From: Gari tellinella | Lineage: Eukaryota > Mollusca > Bivalvia > Cardiida > Psammobiidae | NCBI GenBank assembly: GCA_922989275.2 | Contig: OV277857.1 | Coordinates: 8,928,001 to 8,992,000 of the forward strand | DNA: 64,000 bases | Direction: 5' to 3' | In this document: positions 1-12,100 of the stretch, one piece after another | Numbering within the stretch: position 1 is the stretch's first letter | Layout of the letters: each line of letters begins with the position of its first letter | The notes under the pieces: model-generated | Seen by the model: the letters and a program-made list of their open reading frames with translations, nothing else | Databases searched by the model: none | What the model was told of the DNA's origin: nothing | Made by a program: the position numbers and the translations under genes

Positions 1-1300
1 CGTCATCGACGGTCGTATTATGGTATACCCAGCGCTGTCCGTCCGTCCGTCCGAGCGCACGAAAGGTCCTTTGTTGGGTAGGGAGAACAATAGATTCCAT
101 TCATTCCGTGATTGCCCTATTGTTATTGTTGGGTATTTTAGTGTACTGTTGGGTACTTTTAAACAAAAAATATACCCAACAAATGTCCAACTGTGAGAAC
201 GTCCGTACGTACGTCCGTCCGTTAACTTTTCTTGTTAGCACTCTCTCACCTTCATTTATTTACCGATTTTGATTAAACTTCCTACAAATATTCCATACCA
301 CAATAGCTCGGACGAGTTTGCGTTTCAGACGTTGGCGGCTATTTTTAGCAGAGTTATGCCCCTTTATTGTCAAAAATGGGCATTTTTAAAAAAAAAAAAC
401 AGAACTTTTTTTTTAATTATTCAATTTATTTCAAATTTGATATGGTGATACAATGAATGAAGTTACTTAACATATATTACGGGTTTTTGGTTTGACTTCG
501 TATTTTCAGAGTTATGCCCCATTACACAATTTTTTAACAATATATTGTTTCCTGATAATAATTTTACTTACATTTTGTCTATTGTAACCAAATTTCATAT
601 TTATCTTTCTCATCATGCAGGGAAGGCACCTGTGAATTTTGGTTCCTGTTAAATTATTTTTCTATGAGTTATGCCCCTTTACATCCTTAAAATTTAAAAT
701 AAGCCACACTTCGTCCGTTAACTTTTCTTCTTAGCGCTCTCTCACATTCATTTATTTACCGATTTTGATTAAACTTCCTACAAATATTCCATACCACAAT
801 AGTTCGGACGAGTTCGCATTTCAGACGTTGGCGACAATTTTTAGCAGAGTTATGCCCCTTTATTGTCAAAAATGGGCCTTTTTTAAAAAAAAAACAGAAC
901 TTTTTTATTTTTGATTCAATTGATTTCAAATTTACTATGGTGATACAATGAATGAAGTGACTTAATATATATTACGGGTTTTTGGTTTGACTCTGTATTT
1001 TCAGAGTTATGCCCCTTCACACAATTTTTTTAACAATATATTGTTTCCTGATAATAATTTTACTTACATTTTGTCTATTGTAACCAAATTTCTAAATTCA
1101 TATTTAGCTTTCTCATCATACAGGGAAGGCACCTGTGAATTTTGGTTCCTGTTAAATTTCAGACGTTGGCGACTATTTTTAGCAGAGTTATGCCCCCTTT
1201 ATTGTCAAAAATGGGCATTTTTTAAAAAACCCAGAACTTTTTTCTTGACTATCGCAATACTATCGGGATAGTACTTGAGCTATCGCAATACTACAGCATA
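1..1300. repeat. CGTCCGTCCG-type bivalve repeat with direct duplication
   Basis: Contains CGTCCG simple repeats (45-54, 205-223), and a segment starting CGTTAACTTTTCTT at ~222 that recurs at ~714 with period about 490 bp. It includes CAGAGTTATGCCCC, a recurrent string of these repeats. A third partial copy of CAGACGTTGGCGAC starts at ~1158. No coding evidence. Confidence 0.75.
65..188. mobile_element. Short inverted-repeat MITE inside the CGTCCG repeat
   Basis: Ends GGTCCTTTGTTGGGTA and TACCCAACAAATGTCC are near-perfect inverted repeats. A related copy lies in opposite orientation at about 60230-60360. Confidence 0.7.
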
Positions 1301-1429
1301 GTCTTTTTGAGATCGATAGTCGGGCCTACACTCCGGGCGACTTTTTCCAGTCGGCCTGAGTCTGGACGACTTTGACACCCGCCGGCCGTGACGGGCGTAT
1401 TTTGCCGCACTGCGGTGCTCTTGTTTTAA

Positions 1430-1640
1430 ATATATTCCATCGTTTTTCAATAGCGTCAGCTGACGGTTTTGCTGTTGTTGTTGCTTCTCTACACGGGCTC
1501 TGACATAAACCGGAGCCAAATAATGTAGTATTAAGCGCTACCAGTGAAGGGTGTCTGGTCTCAACGCCCCATCGCATCAACGCCCCACTACATCAACGTA
1601 CCATTTGTGGATCCAACGTGCCATTTTTAAAAAATTATAT
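1430..1640 (+). repeat. Fragment related to the TTAA/tRNA-bearing element
   Basis: 1430-1550 matches 19450-19570 (TAGCGTCAGCTGACGGT, TTGTTGTTGCTTCTC, CGCTACCAGTGAAG). It continues into GGTCTCAACGCCCC repeats that resemble, in inverted orientation, 4900-4970. No tRNA part is present in this copy. Confidence 0.6.
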
Positions 1641-2856
1641 ATATCACTCGTATTTGACAATTATTAATTGATGCAAACGTGAAATAGTGATTTAAATGAG
1701 TAACTGGGATTAAATGAAATATTTTTTGCTTACATACTGTGTACATACGATGTTCCTATGTGAGTATTATCCTCCGTTAGTCGGGGTTGTTTTATCCACT
1801 TATAGCATCGCATTAATCTTCGTATTTCGTAGAAGATAAGTTTCCTTTCGCTAATGCCACACCCAAGTAGCTACCATTTTTCACTGTGTATATGTTTCAT
1901 GTCTACGATTACACTCTTTGAAATGTCGGCATACATGAAAGGGAAAAGTTGCAGACGAGAGGCGTAACAAATACACGTGTCAAGTCTAATATGCCACTGA
2001 CTGTGTATTCGGCACGCGCTGATAATCGCATAGCATATTTTTCGCGAGGGTGTGAACATCGGCACGCTTTGATAAATTGTTCAAATGTTTGCGACTTTCT
2101 TAACGTTTCTTAACGTTTTTAAATGTCTGATTGATTCACACAGAAACCAACTTCCAACTTGTTTCATTTATTTAGCAAACGTTCAATTCCAATTCGAAAT
2201 TGCCATTATAAAAAAAAAGATATTGATATCATAATAGATCATAATTAGACAGCAAATTATTGGTTTATATATGACACTTGAATGAAATTAACGATTTACC
2301 TTATAATTATACTCCCATGAAAAGTGCTTTGTTTTTTTATCTTCAGCATTTTTCGTAAAATTCCAGAAAACCATTCACAGATCACTGAGTGTAAACTCAT
2401 TACATACACACGAACATCGTAACTCGAAGATTTAGAAACGTTATCCATTTGTTAATTTCACATCTGGACCCTAATAGTAAAGTTTCATGCTCCCAAAAGG
2501 TGTATTTCAATTGGATAATTATTAGTAAAATCCGCTGTCAATCACTTTTAGAAAACAACAAACTCTACTTGTGAGTTGAATATGTTGAGCGGGGAAGCGA
2601 AGTCGGCTAACTTTGAAGATTTGATCAAAGAGTTTTTAACGTGTTCATGCTGAATTGTCGTCTTTTTTAAACATATTGTCTGATAAGCTGAAAACTAGTT
2701 TTCATGCATTTGAAAAAGAAGAAAAGTTGAAATGAGTGACAAATAGTTTGGATCCAGATCTGGAAACAACCTGTTTGCAATTATTAGACAAGTCGCACTT
2801 TAAAACATGATGAGGGTTAAATATTTTACCCGTAAACCAACTTAAAGACAACAACC
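1641..2856. other. No gene recognised
   Basis: AT-rich sequence with short open frames lacking codon-like structure or homology I can recognise. The missing N-terminal exons of the PLD3/4-like gene were looked for here and not found. Confidence 0.5.
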
Positions 2857-3020
2857 AGGACTCCAGATAAGAGGGGGTAAATTGAACAAATCCAGCACTT
2901 TCTTACTCATTTTACCACCAAATCCTATGGAGACGATTCTAATGAGTAGTGACACGATAGGGTTTAATTGAGAAATAAAGATTTTAGTTTTTGAAATACC
3001 CCCCTTATCTGGAGCCCTGA
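2857..3020. mobile_element. Family E foldback MITE
   Basis: Ends CTCCAGATAAGAGGGGGT and ACCCCCTTATCTGGAG form inverted repeats. The inner part has CCTATGG.GACGATTCTAATGAGTAGTGACA, as in the other E copies. Confidence 0.75.
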
Positions 3021-3985
3021 ACAACTGTATAAGTATCTAGGGATTTGAGTAAGTGGTATTGATGCTGGAGGAAACGGTAAAGTCTACTTAACGGACGGAC
3101 ACACGGACTTGACAACGCTATACGCATTCGCATTTATAGATACCGGGGGCATCAAATAGTGCAGATTCTGATCAAAGAACTCGTGAAGGATTCATCTGAG
3201 CAGTGTACACCGTTTACTTAACAAAATAGATAAGGCTAAATGGTCTGGGTACAGCGGTAGTTTAATAGGCCAGGTTTGCATGGGTGCATAACTATTACAA
3301 TTTTTTTTAAATAACATTTAGCACATGGCTTGGAGCTCTCGACCAATCACGGGCCTCAAAAACTGTTGACTATATCGCGTAAATTTTAAAAACATGGACT
3401 ATTTAATATAGTCCACGTTTCTGTCATCTGAAGGTAATTGACATCAACATCCTAGCAATCCTCCGAGCCAGCGACTGCAAGCTCTGTAGGCGTAACGATA
3501 AAAAATCGAAAGTTAAGTGAAATAAACAAAATATCAAGGATTTAAGCTGAAGAAATACAGGACTTTCACAGTAACAATAATATATCTAGGTCTACACCGT
3601 CCCGCTAGACCTAGATACATGCATTTTTTAGCTGTAGATGTTAACGATTGTTAATTAATATAACAGAGTGGAAATTTAGTTAATTAGTCAGTGGGTGGAG
3701 TCTGGAAAGAATATTCACAAGGGAACGAGCTTATGTTATTTACATATTAAATGATGATTTCGGCTTTTATTTTCGCATGTCCCGGATACTCGGCACTTTT
3801 ATATGGTCGTCAATGTTCGACCATAGTTCATACTATACATTTTAATTGATATAATAAGTTTCAAGACTATATCTTAAACCTATTTTAAATGTTGTATTCG
3901 GTATCGGAGTGTCGAAAAAAGTCCAAAAATAGAATTAATGCATAACCCCTATTTTAAATGGGGAACTCGGGGCGTTTTTCGTAGG
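3021..3985. other. No gene recognised
   Basis: Contains CGGACGGACACACGG and a GGGGGCATC end of a bivalve-type repeat near 3100-3150; otherwise AT-rich sequence without supported features. Confidence 0.45.
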
Positions 3986-4220
3986 TTTATACATTCAGCC
4001 CTAACGACGAGTATACTCGTCATTAACAAATAATGTACCTATGAAGAGTACACATGTCATACGATTACAGTGAGGAACCTGATCAGAGGGCTCCTCTGCC
4101 CAATGTCTGCTCGTATGTCAGTTTGCAATATATTGTCTTATTCAATCCTAAATAGTCATTAATGGACAAAACTTAGCTGGAAACTGGAATTGTCCATTCA
4201 GGGATGAATAGGTTAAGGAA
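3986..4220. mobile_element. Degenerate family B MITE
   Basis: Shows the B landmarks CCCTAACGACGAGTATACTCG, GTACCTATGAAGAGTACAC, CTGATCAGAGGGCTCC and the closing ACTGGAATTGTCCATT...GGTTAAGG, with decay in the central palindrome. Confidence 0.55.
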
Positions 4221-4889
4221 GGTGGGTATTTTCAAATTATCGGCGATTCAGGGTAAACCAAGAAAAGCCACCTTTTTTAACAGGGGTGTCGACACAGTTA
4301 TTTAAACAATATATATATGCCTTTAAATACGATATTAGTACATCAAATTTATTTTAGTTGGTGTTTACGAAGGTTAGGTAGGATCGGCATTTTTCATATC
4401 GTCGCCGATTTTTGAACAATAAAAGTATCTTTTTGAGCGGGAATTCATATATGACTTATAAACTGGTGCACAGATACCTTTAAATACGCTATTACAACAT
4501 AAAACCCTTTTCCTGTGGTGTTCTCTGCATTTCGAGTCGCCCGTCGATGAAAACAAAGAAAATGAATTCTGCTAAATATGACGCCTGCTTAAATCAATAT
4601 ATCCTCTATATGTGACTTTATTAATATCCAATTTACAAACAGTTTGGAATATATGATGAGAATTGAGTTGGTCTCTAATCTGGATGAAACTGTTTGAAAA
4701 GGTTATCAGGAGATTAGCTTTAGCTGCCGTCACGGCCGTCGGAGTGTACTATTTGCAATTTTTTCTACGATCGGGTGTTCATTTTTGTAATAACAGATAT
4801 CCTAAATCAATCAGATTATATATCGTGAATAATCTCAAAAACAATAAATTATACAAAAATAGTATAAATAAAACTGATTTTCTATAATT
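4221..4889. other. No gene recognised
   Basis: A local duplication is visible (GCCTTTAAATACGATATTA at ~4320 and CCTTTAAATACGCTATTA at ~4478). No exon with homology was found. Confidence 0.4.
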
Positions 4890-5234
4890 TTTATAAAGTG
4901 GGACGTTCCATCCAGATAATAGGGACGTTCCGTCTGGTACGTTGAGGTATTGGGACGTTGAGACCATAAACCCAGTGAAGTACGTTAATTCGCTACCATA
5001 TATATAGAGAGCGTCCGTGGTCGAGGCGGTAAAGCCGTGTCCTCATTTTTCTTGTTTGTCTCCGCAATGGAGGGTCACGGGTTCGAATCCCACCAGAGCC
5101 TCTTTTTTTTTTTTTTGGAAATGCATTTTTTAACAGAATTTATTATCCTAAACTAAATCTTACCCATTTATATAATCATTTGACATATATTTACAAATTA
5201 CCATTTTTAATGCTAAATCCGGTTGCGAGCCTCT
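4890..5234 (+). mobile_element. Right half of the tRNA-bearing TTAA element
   Basis: From CCAGTGAAGTACGTTAATT (4973) to the right end ATCCGGTTGCGAGCCTCT followed by TTAA (5235-5238), it matches 19563-19829. The left terminal repeat seen at 19298 is absent; instead there are GGGACGTT repeats at 4900-4970. Confidence 0.7.
5009..5100 (+). pseudogene. tRNA-Leu-like pseudogene
   Basis: A-box-like GTGGTCGAGGCGGTAAAG, variable-arm TCTCCGCAATGGAGG and B box GGGTTCGAATCCCACC are those of a leucine tRNA. The anticodon region is degenerate and the acceptor stem does not pair well. A poly-T run follows at 5103. It is part of a repeated element, so it is tRNA-derived rather than a working gene. Confidence 0.7.
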
Positions 5235-5272
5235 TTAAAGGTAGAGCTACAGATACAGAGAAACTTGTATTA

Positions 5273-5460
5273 ACCCATTACTCTAAAAATATGCCTTTAA
5301 TTGATTCACTGATGGAAATAGTTCCATGAGTATGCACCATAAGAAATATTTTCTAAACCCTAGCAGATAGTAGCTTAAAGCAGACTGAACGTAAAAGCTA
5401 AATGCTCCTTAAACATCTTTCAGTCTGCTTTATTGTACTTTCAGCCTTAGCCTGGCATGA
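5273..5460. mobile_element. Degenerate family A MITE
   Basis: Begins TAACCCATTACTCTAAAAAT and contains ATAGTAGCTTAAAGCAGACTGAA with a damaged central palindrome and no clear right end. Confidence 0.6.
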
Positions 5461-5534
5461 TACAGTAGAAGGCTGCCAAAAGGAGTAACCTTTTCAGTGA
5501 TTTGATTGATGGATAAATCCATCATAAAATGATG

Positions 5535-5890
5535 TACAGTGAAACCCCTCTAAACCGGACATGTGTGGGGACAACATAAACATCCGGTTTAGAGGGGTTT
5601 TAACCCATAGCCTGTTTCTAGTATGGAAGGTAGCTGACCACTTAAAGCAGGTTGAAAGTAAAGCAGAATGCGCCTTAAGGCGCATTCTGCTTTACTTTCA
5701 ACCTGCTTTAAGCTATCATCTGCTAGAATATAGAAAATATTTCTGATGAAATATGTTCATGAATGTACTTTCTTCAGTGAAGGAATAAATCAATGGGGTA
5801 GAAGTGGGTGGGAAACGGGACCAAAGGTTTGGTCCAATTTAGTGATAATTCTGGTATTTAGAGGTTCCGGTTTAGAGGGGTTTTACTGTA
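5535..5890. mobile_element. Family F MITE holding a family A copy
   Basis: Ends TACAGTGAAACCCCTCTAAA and GGTTTAGAGGGGTTTTACTG-TA are inverted repeats with TA at both sides. An A copy starts at TTAA 5600 and carries the palindrome GAATGCGCCTTAAGGCGCATTC. The region lies just before the first PLD exon found. Confidence 0.75.
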
Positions 5891-5980
5891 TAGAATTAAC
5901 AAGTATAGAAATAAAGATAAGTTCCACTTTAAAGTAAGTTCAAGTTACAGGTATCAAAATTTGACTTCTCTTTTTAACAG

Positions 5981-6114
5981 CAAATGCAGAGGTTCGAAGC
6001 ATCGATATAACGAGGCTCCTCAACAGTGGAATATTGCACACTAAGCTATGGCTGATTGACAGAAAACATTTCTACCTTGGGAGTGCCAATCTAGACTGGA
6101 GATCATTCACTCAG
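5981..6114 (+). CDS. PLD3: PLD3/4-like exon with first HKD motif
   Basis: The acceptor is a pyrimidine tract ending in AACAG at 5980. Two bases complete a split codon, then 44 codons follow, with the catalytic motif HTKLWLID and the following [12 protein letters not shown]. His and Lys of HxKxxxxD are intact. The exon ends ...ACTCAG and is followed by GCAAGT, a GC donor rather than GT. It cannot be the first exon because it starts inside the catalytic domain. Confidence 0.9.
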
Positions 6115-9100
6115 GCAAGTAGAAATGATTTGTAACTGGGTCCAAGGTTATAAAGCTTTGCAGTTAAGTCTAAAGTCGTTTTCAAGCATTTGATTGGTCA
6201 GATGTGAGCCTAGGCTCAAATCTGACAAATCAAATGCTTGAGAACACACTCAGACTCAGTTCAAACGTTTTATAACCTTGGACCTTGATATCAATAGGTT
6301 TCCAAGCTAGTGAATAAAGTGAGTCTTTGGTTTGCGCAGTGTTTAGTCACCTGGGGCCCGTCTTACGAAATGTCGTACGACAAAAACGATCGTACGTAAA
6401 AACTTTAAAATAAATCTAATTTCTGTCTGATTTCTCCTTGTAATCCTGTCTTGTGTCATCTCTTTGGAATCGTCTTTTCAAGAAGATTCCAAAGAGATTT
6501 CACAAGACAGGATTAGATGGAGAAATATATAATAATTGAGAATCTTAGAATCCGACTTACGACAATATTTGTCGTACGACGTTTCGTAAGACAGGCCCCA
6601 GCTTCTTACCAATACGTTCAAGCTCAATCCCCGGTCAGGCGCTATGTGAGAGAGTACATTGGTCACAGGTCCAAACTTTTTTGTTTTCCTATTGTATGCT
6701 GGCTTACTCCCTCAGAAATGACCAAATAAGCCACCATCCGCACCATTGAAAGTGATTTGACTAAATTGATAGAGCTTGTATGGCTGAGTCATAAAGATGT
6801 TAGTAATTGAAATACATATTCAATTTTAAAAAATCCCTTGCCACTAAATAGACAGCATAGAGACAGGTGACAGGTAAAAGAATCCACCATGAGTGTTGAT
6901 GTAGGATAGGAATTTTCTCCCCCGAGGGTCAGAAAATTCATGCAGGGACGAGGCTTGCTGAGTCCCTGCGTGAAATTTCTGACCCAAGGGGGAGAAATTC
7001 CTATCCTACATAAACTAAACGAATGGTGGATTTTTTTTCTCCCATTTAAATCATTAAAACATGATACAAATAACGAAATAATGGCAGTTTGTCGGCACTT
7101 TTTCCGCCAAAATGTTGACATTGTTTATAGTAACGACATAAGAAATGACGTCATTTTGAGACAAATATAATCTAATGAGTAATGACACCAAAGGTTTTGG
7201 TTCTGAAATGAGTGAGAACATGTTGGATTTGTTCAGTTTACTCCCTCTTATCTGAAATCTTTACTCCAAGGTTATAAATCTTTTGAGTTGAGTCTTGAGT
7301 ATTTCCCAATCAAATGCTTTAGAAGAAACACAAAATCAACTCAAAAGCTTTATAACCTTGGACCCTGTGTTATTTCTAACCGGAATTTTCATACGGAAGT
7401 CTTCCAGCTGGCTTGCGGAAGGTCAGTGTTTCTACCCAGTTGCCGATTTGTGCCTGAAACAGTACATAAAGGACTTCTGGGGTGGTCCTCCACCTATAAT
7501 TAGCTGGACGTTGCGATATGACTGAAATACTTTTGAAAGCAACGTAAAATCAACAAACAAAAAATCTAACCTTCTTTGCTTATGGCAGGTAAAAGAGCTA
7601 GGCTCTGTGGTGGAGAATTGTGTGTGTATGGGGGAGGACCTGGGGAAGATATTTGATGCCTACTGGTACCTGGCTGTGCCTGACTCTAATATACCATCAA
7701 CATGGCCTAACCAGTACAACACAATATACAACAGCAGGAACCCAATGAAGGTCACCTTTAACACTACGTCCTACAATACATTTCTATCTGTAAGTATTAC
7801 AACGATAGTCAAACCTGTTTATCTTTAACACTCACTGCGCTGAATTTTTACTCCATTAACCCATAGCCTATTTCTTCTTTTAAAGACAGGTGAACTCTTA
7901 AAGCAGGTTGAAAGTAAAGCAGAATGCACCTGAGGATGCATTCTGCTTTACTTTCAGCCTGCTTTAAGCAACCATCTGCTAGGATATAGAAAATATTTCT
8001 TATGGCACATATTCATGACTGTTTAAATCGGAACTATTTTCTTCAGTGGATGAATAAATAAAAGGCGTAAAAAGCGTTTTATGGGGTAATGGGTTAAAAG
8101 GCCTGGCCTGTTTACTGATTAATGACTAGTTTACATTGACTCTTGAGGGGTTTGTTTTTAGGAGCCCTATGATCTTGGTCTTTGCTGTTTGCATAGGACA
8201 AATGTACTCTTCACAGGTACACCATTTGCTTATACATGTATATGTTACTAGGGTTCAGAGGCTATAAATTCAAATCATGCATTTTTGTGTTGTTTTTTGT
8301 TTTCTTGACTAGAGCTTACCCCCTACATTCTGTTCATTTTTGTGTTGCTTTTTGGCCGGAATGAATATGAGGCTTTTTTGTTTTCTTGACTAGAGCTCAC
8401 CCCCTGAGTTCTGTCCTGCCGGTCGATCTCGTGATGGGGACACTATTGTGGAGATTATTGGTGAAGCTGAGAAGTTTGTAAATATTGCTGTCATGGACTA
8501 CTTTCCCACTACACAGTTCAGCCACCCTCGCAAGTTAGTACCAGTAATACAATTTACATAGAATACCTTTTTCACTGCCAACTAGTTAGTATCAGGAATA
8601 CAATATACATAGAGTACGTTTTTTGATGCCAACTAGTTAGTATCAGGAATACAATATACATAGAGTACGTTTTTCACTGCCAACTAGTTAGTATCAGTAA
8701 TACAATATACATAGAGTACCTTTTTCACTGCCAACTAGTTAGTATCAGTAATACAATATACATAGAGTACGTTTTTCACTGCCAACTAGTTAGTATCAGT
8801 AATACAATATACATAGAGTACGTTTTTCACTGCCAACTAGTTAGTATCAGTAATACAATTTACATAGAGTACCTTTTTCACTGCCAACTAGTTAGTATCA
8901 GTAATACAATATACATAGAGTACGTTTTTCACTGCCAACTAGTTAGTATCAGTAATACAATATACATAGAGTACGTTTTTCCCTGCCAACTAGTTAGTAT
9001 CAGTAATACAATATACATAGAGTACGTTTTTCCCTACCAACTAATAGAGTACGTTTTTCCCTGCCAACTAGTTAGTATCAGTAATACAATATACATAGAG

Positions 9101-12100
9101 TACGTTTTTCCCTGCCAACTAGTTAGTATCAGTAATACAATATACATAGAGTACGTTTTTCCCTGCCAACTAGTTAGTATCAGTAATACAATATACATAG
9201 AGTACGTTTTTCCCTACCAACTAGTTAGTATCAGTAATACAATATACATAGAGTACGTTTTTCCCTGCCAACTAGTTAGTATCAGTAATACAATATACAT
9301 AGAGTACGTTTTTCACTGCCAACTAGTTAGTATCAGTAATACAATATACATAGAGTACGTTTTTCCCTGCCAACTAGTTAGTATCAGTAATACAATATAC
9401 ATAGAGTACGTTTTTCCCTGCCAACTAGTTAGTATCAGTAATACAATATATATAGAGTACGTTTTTCACTGCCAACTAGTTAGTATCAGTAATACAATAT
9501 ACATAGAGTACGTTTTTCCCTGCCAACTAGTTAGTATCAGTAATACAATATACATAGAGTACGTTTTTCACTGCCAACTAGTTAGTATCAGTAATACAAT
9601 ATACATAGAGTACGTTTTTCACTGCCAACTAGTTAGTATCAGTAATACAATATACATAGAGTACGTTTTTCACTGCCAACTAGTTAGTATCAGTAATACA
9701 ATATACATAGAGTACGTTTTTCACTGCCAACTACTTCACGTTTAGTGAGTTTATAAATGAAGCCTTTTTCACTTCAAACTACATTCAAACAGCAATATCT
9801 CGATTTCAATTCAAAATAATCAAATTCAACCATTCAAATTGGGCATATTTAGATATTGAGGTTTGACTGTTGCTCTAATCCTTTTCGGAGCAATTTTGTA
9901 CAAGAAGACACATTGACAGCTGTAAAAATAGGGGGTTGACTAATACAATACGATAAGACCTACATATTACGACCACTAAAAAGAATGCTTATTGATTATA
10001 TGAAAGACAGGTGGAAGCTTATATCAATATGAAAGTAAAACTGAAAACTCTTTAACTCTTTCCTCCCTGAAACTTTAAATGGAAAATTCCAGTTTCCATT
10101 TTAGTCTGGTCCATTTCTGACTTTTAAGGGTTGTTTTTGTCAATGTTTGGACTTATGACAAACAGTGAAGACCCTGATCAGAGGGCTCCTTTTGGAGCCC
10201 TCTGATCTGGGTCTTCACTGTTTGCATAGGACAAGTGTACTTTTCACATGTACACTGTTTGAAAACGACGCCAATATGCGGGACTAGGGTTCAAAGGGTT
10301 AAGGAGCCTTCTGATTTTCTGTCACTTTGCTGTAAGCAATCATCTTTCATAAGCACCTGATAATTAAAACAATGTAGTGGTCATAATAGAGAGGTTTTAT
10401 TGTATTTTCATCATAAGATGGCATTGAATTAAAAGATAGAAATGTTGCTTAAAATATTTTTCATTCAGCAGGGACAATGTTATTCTTTCCAAATACGTTT
10501 GTTTGTGGTAAAGTCATTCTTTTGCAACTACATTATAGTTTGGAGCCAGATCAGCTCCACACCTGATAAGATGCCTAACTATTTTCAACTCAAATTTAAT
10601 AAATGGTTTTTCATAAACCTGTTATTTTCTGAATTAAGATTTTTAACTGCAGTTCAGTGTCCTTTAACCCATTGCACCATAAATGCAACTCTTTACACCT
10701 TTAATTTATTCAACCACTGAAGAAAATCTTTCTAATTTATAGAGTCATGAATGTACACCACAAGAAAAATGTTCTTTAATCTATAGATATCCTAGCTGAT
10801 GGTAGCATAAAGCAGGCTGAAAGTAATAAGTAGAATGTGCCTTTTGGCACATTCTGCTTTACTTTCAGCCTGCTTTAACTCTTTGAACCCTAGTCACGCA
10901 TATATGCGTCATTTGCAAACAGTGTACCTGTCATGAGTACACTTGTCCTATGCAAACAGTGTAGACCCTGGTCAGAGGGCTCCTTAAGGAGCCCTCTGAT
11001 CAGGGTCTACACTGTTTGTCATTTCGACATATATTGTAAAAATCAACCCTAAAATGTCTAAATTGGACTAGACTTAATTGAAAATTAGAATTGTCCATTT
11101 AAGGTTTCAGGGAGGAAAGAGTTAAGAAGTCCCATTTCTTCCAAACAAGAAACAGGATGTGGAGTAATGTGTTACACCACTATATTTACCTTTCTAGATA
11201 TTGGCCAGTGATTGATGATGCTCTGAGATCTGCAGCATTCAACAATCATGTGAAAGTTCGGCTATTAGCGAGTTACTGGGAAAATACCTGGGATGAGATG
11301 TTCCTATATCTACAGTCACTTCAAGACCTCAACTACAGCACTAAGTATCTTCAAGTAGACGTAGAAGTTGTAAGTACAAGCAAGCACGTATTAACCAGGG
11401 ACCCGTTTCATAAAATTTCAAACGGCAAATGTTGTCGTAAGTTAGATTATAAGAGTCGCAATTATTATAAATTTCTCCTTTTAATCCTGTCTTGTGACAT
11501 GTCTTTGGAATCGTCTTGAAAAGACAGAATTAGATAGAGAAATCAGAAACTAGATGTTGTTTAAAGTCTTGACTTATGATTTTTTTTGTCGTACAAAGTT
11601 TTAAGAAACAGGGCCCCAGGGCTCGAGTATTTGGGAGTATTTTTTAAAAATTAAAATCTTTTATTTCTGAATTAAAACAAAAGGTATCACTACTCATTAG
11701 AATCATCTCGAAAAGAGTATTTTAATGAGTAGTCACACCATAGGATTTGGTGCTGAAATTAGTAAGAAAATGTTGGATTTGTTCAATTTATTCCAAGCTT
11801 AAAGCAGGCTGAAAGTAAAGCAGAGTGCTTTACTCTCAGCCTGCTTTTAGCAATAACCTTTCTTCAATACTGAAAACAAGCTGGGTCAGGTGTTTGAGGG
11901 GGAGGGGAAAGATATTAATTTAACTATCATGCTGATAATGACCAAAAAAAAGAGATAATTTTCAATATGTGTATGTTATTTATAATTCTTTTCCATGTTA
12001 ACCTCAGAAGTATTTGATTCTAATACAAATATAATTATGATTTATGGTACTAGATTTACAAAACTGTGAATATATATTTTGCTTCAATGTGGTATATGCA

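Noticed and set aside
4663..4887. Possible N-terminal membrane exon of the PLD gene (frame with LALAAVTAVGVYYLQFFL)
   Set aside because: Hydrophobic, but there is no charged or Cys pattern typical of PLD3, no fitting donor with the right phase, and no homology in the rest; chance frame.
5009..5100. Functional tRNA gene
   Set aside because: Anticodon arm and acceptor stem are degenerate and the sequence is part of a repeated element; kept as a tRNA-derived pseudogene.
8534..9733. CRISPR array
   Set aside because: Units are contiguous 51-bp repeats without unique spacers, inside an intron of an animal gene.
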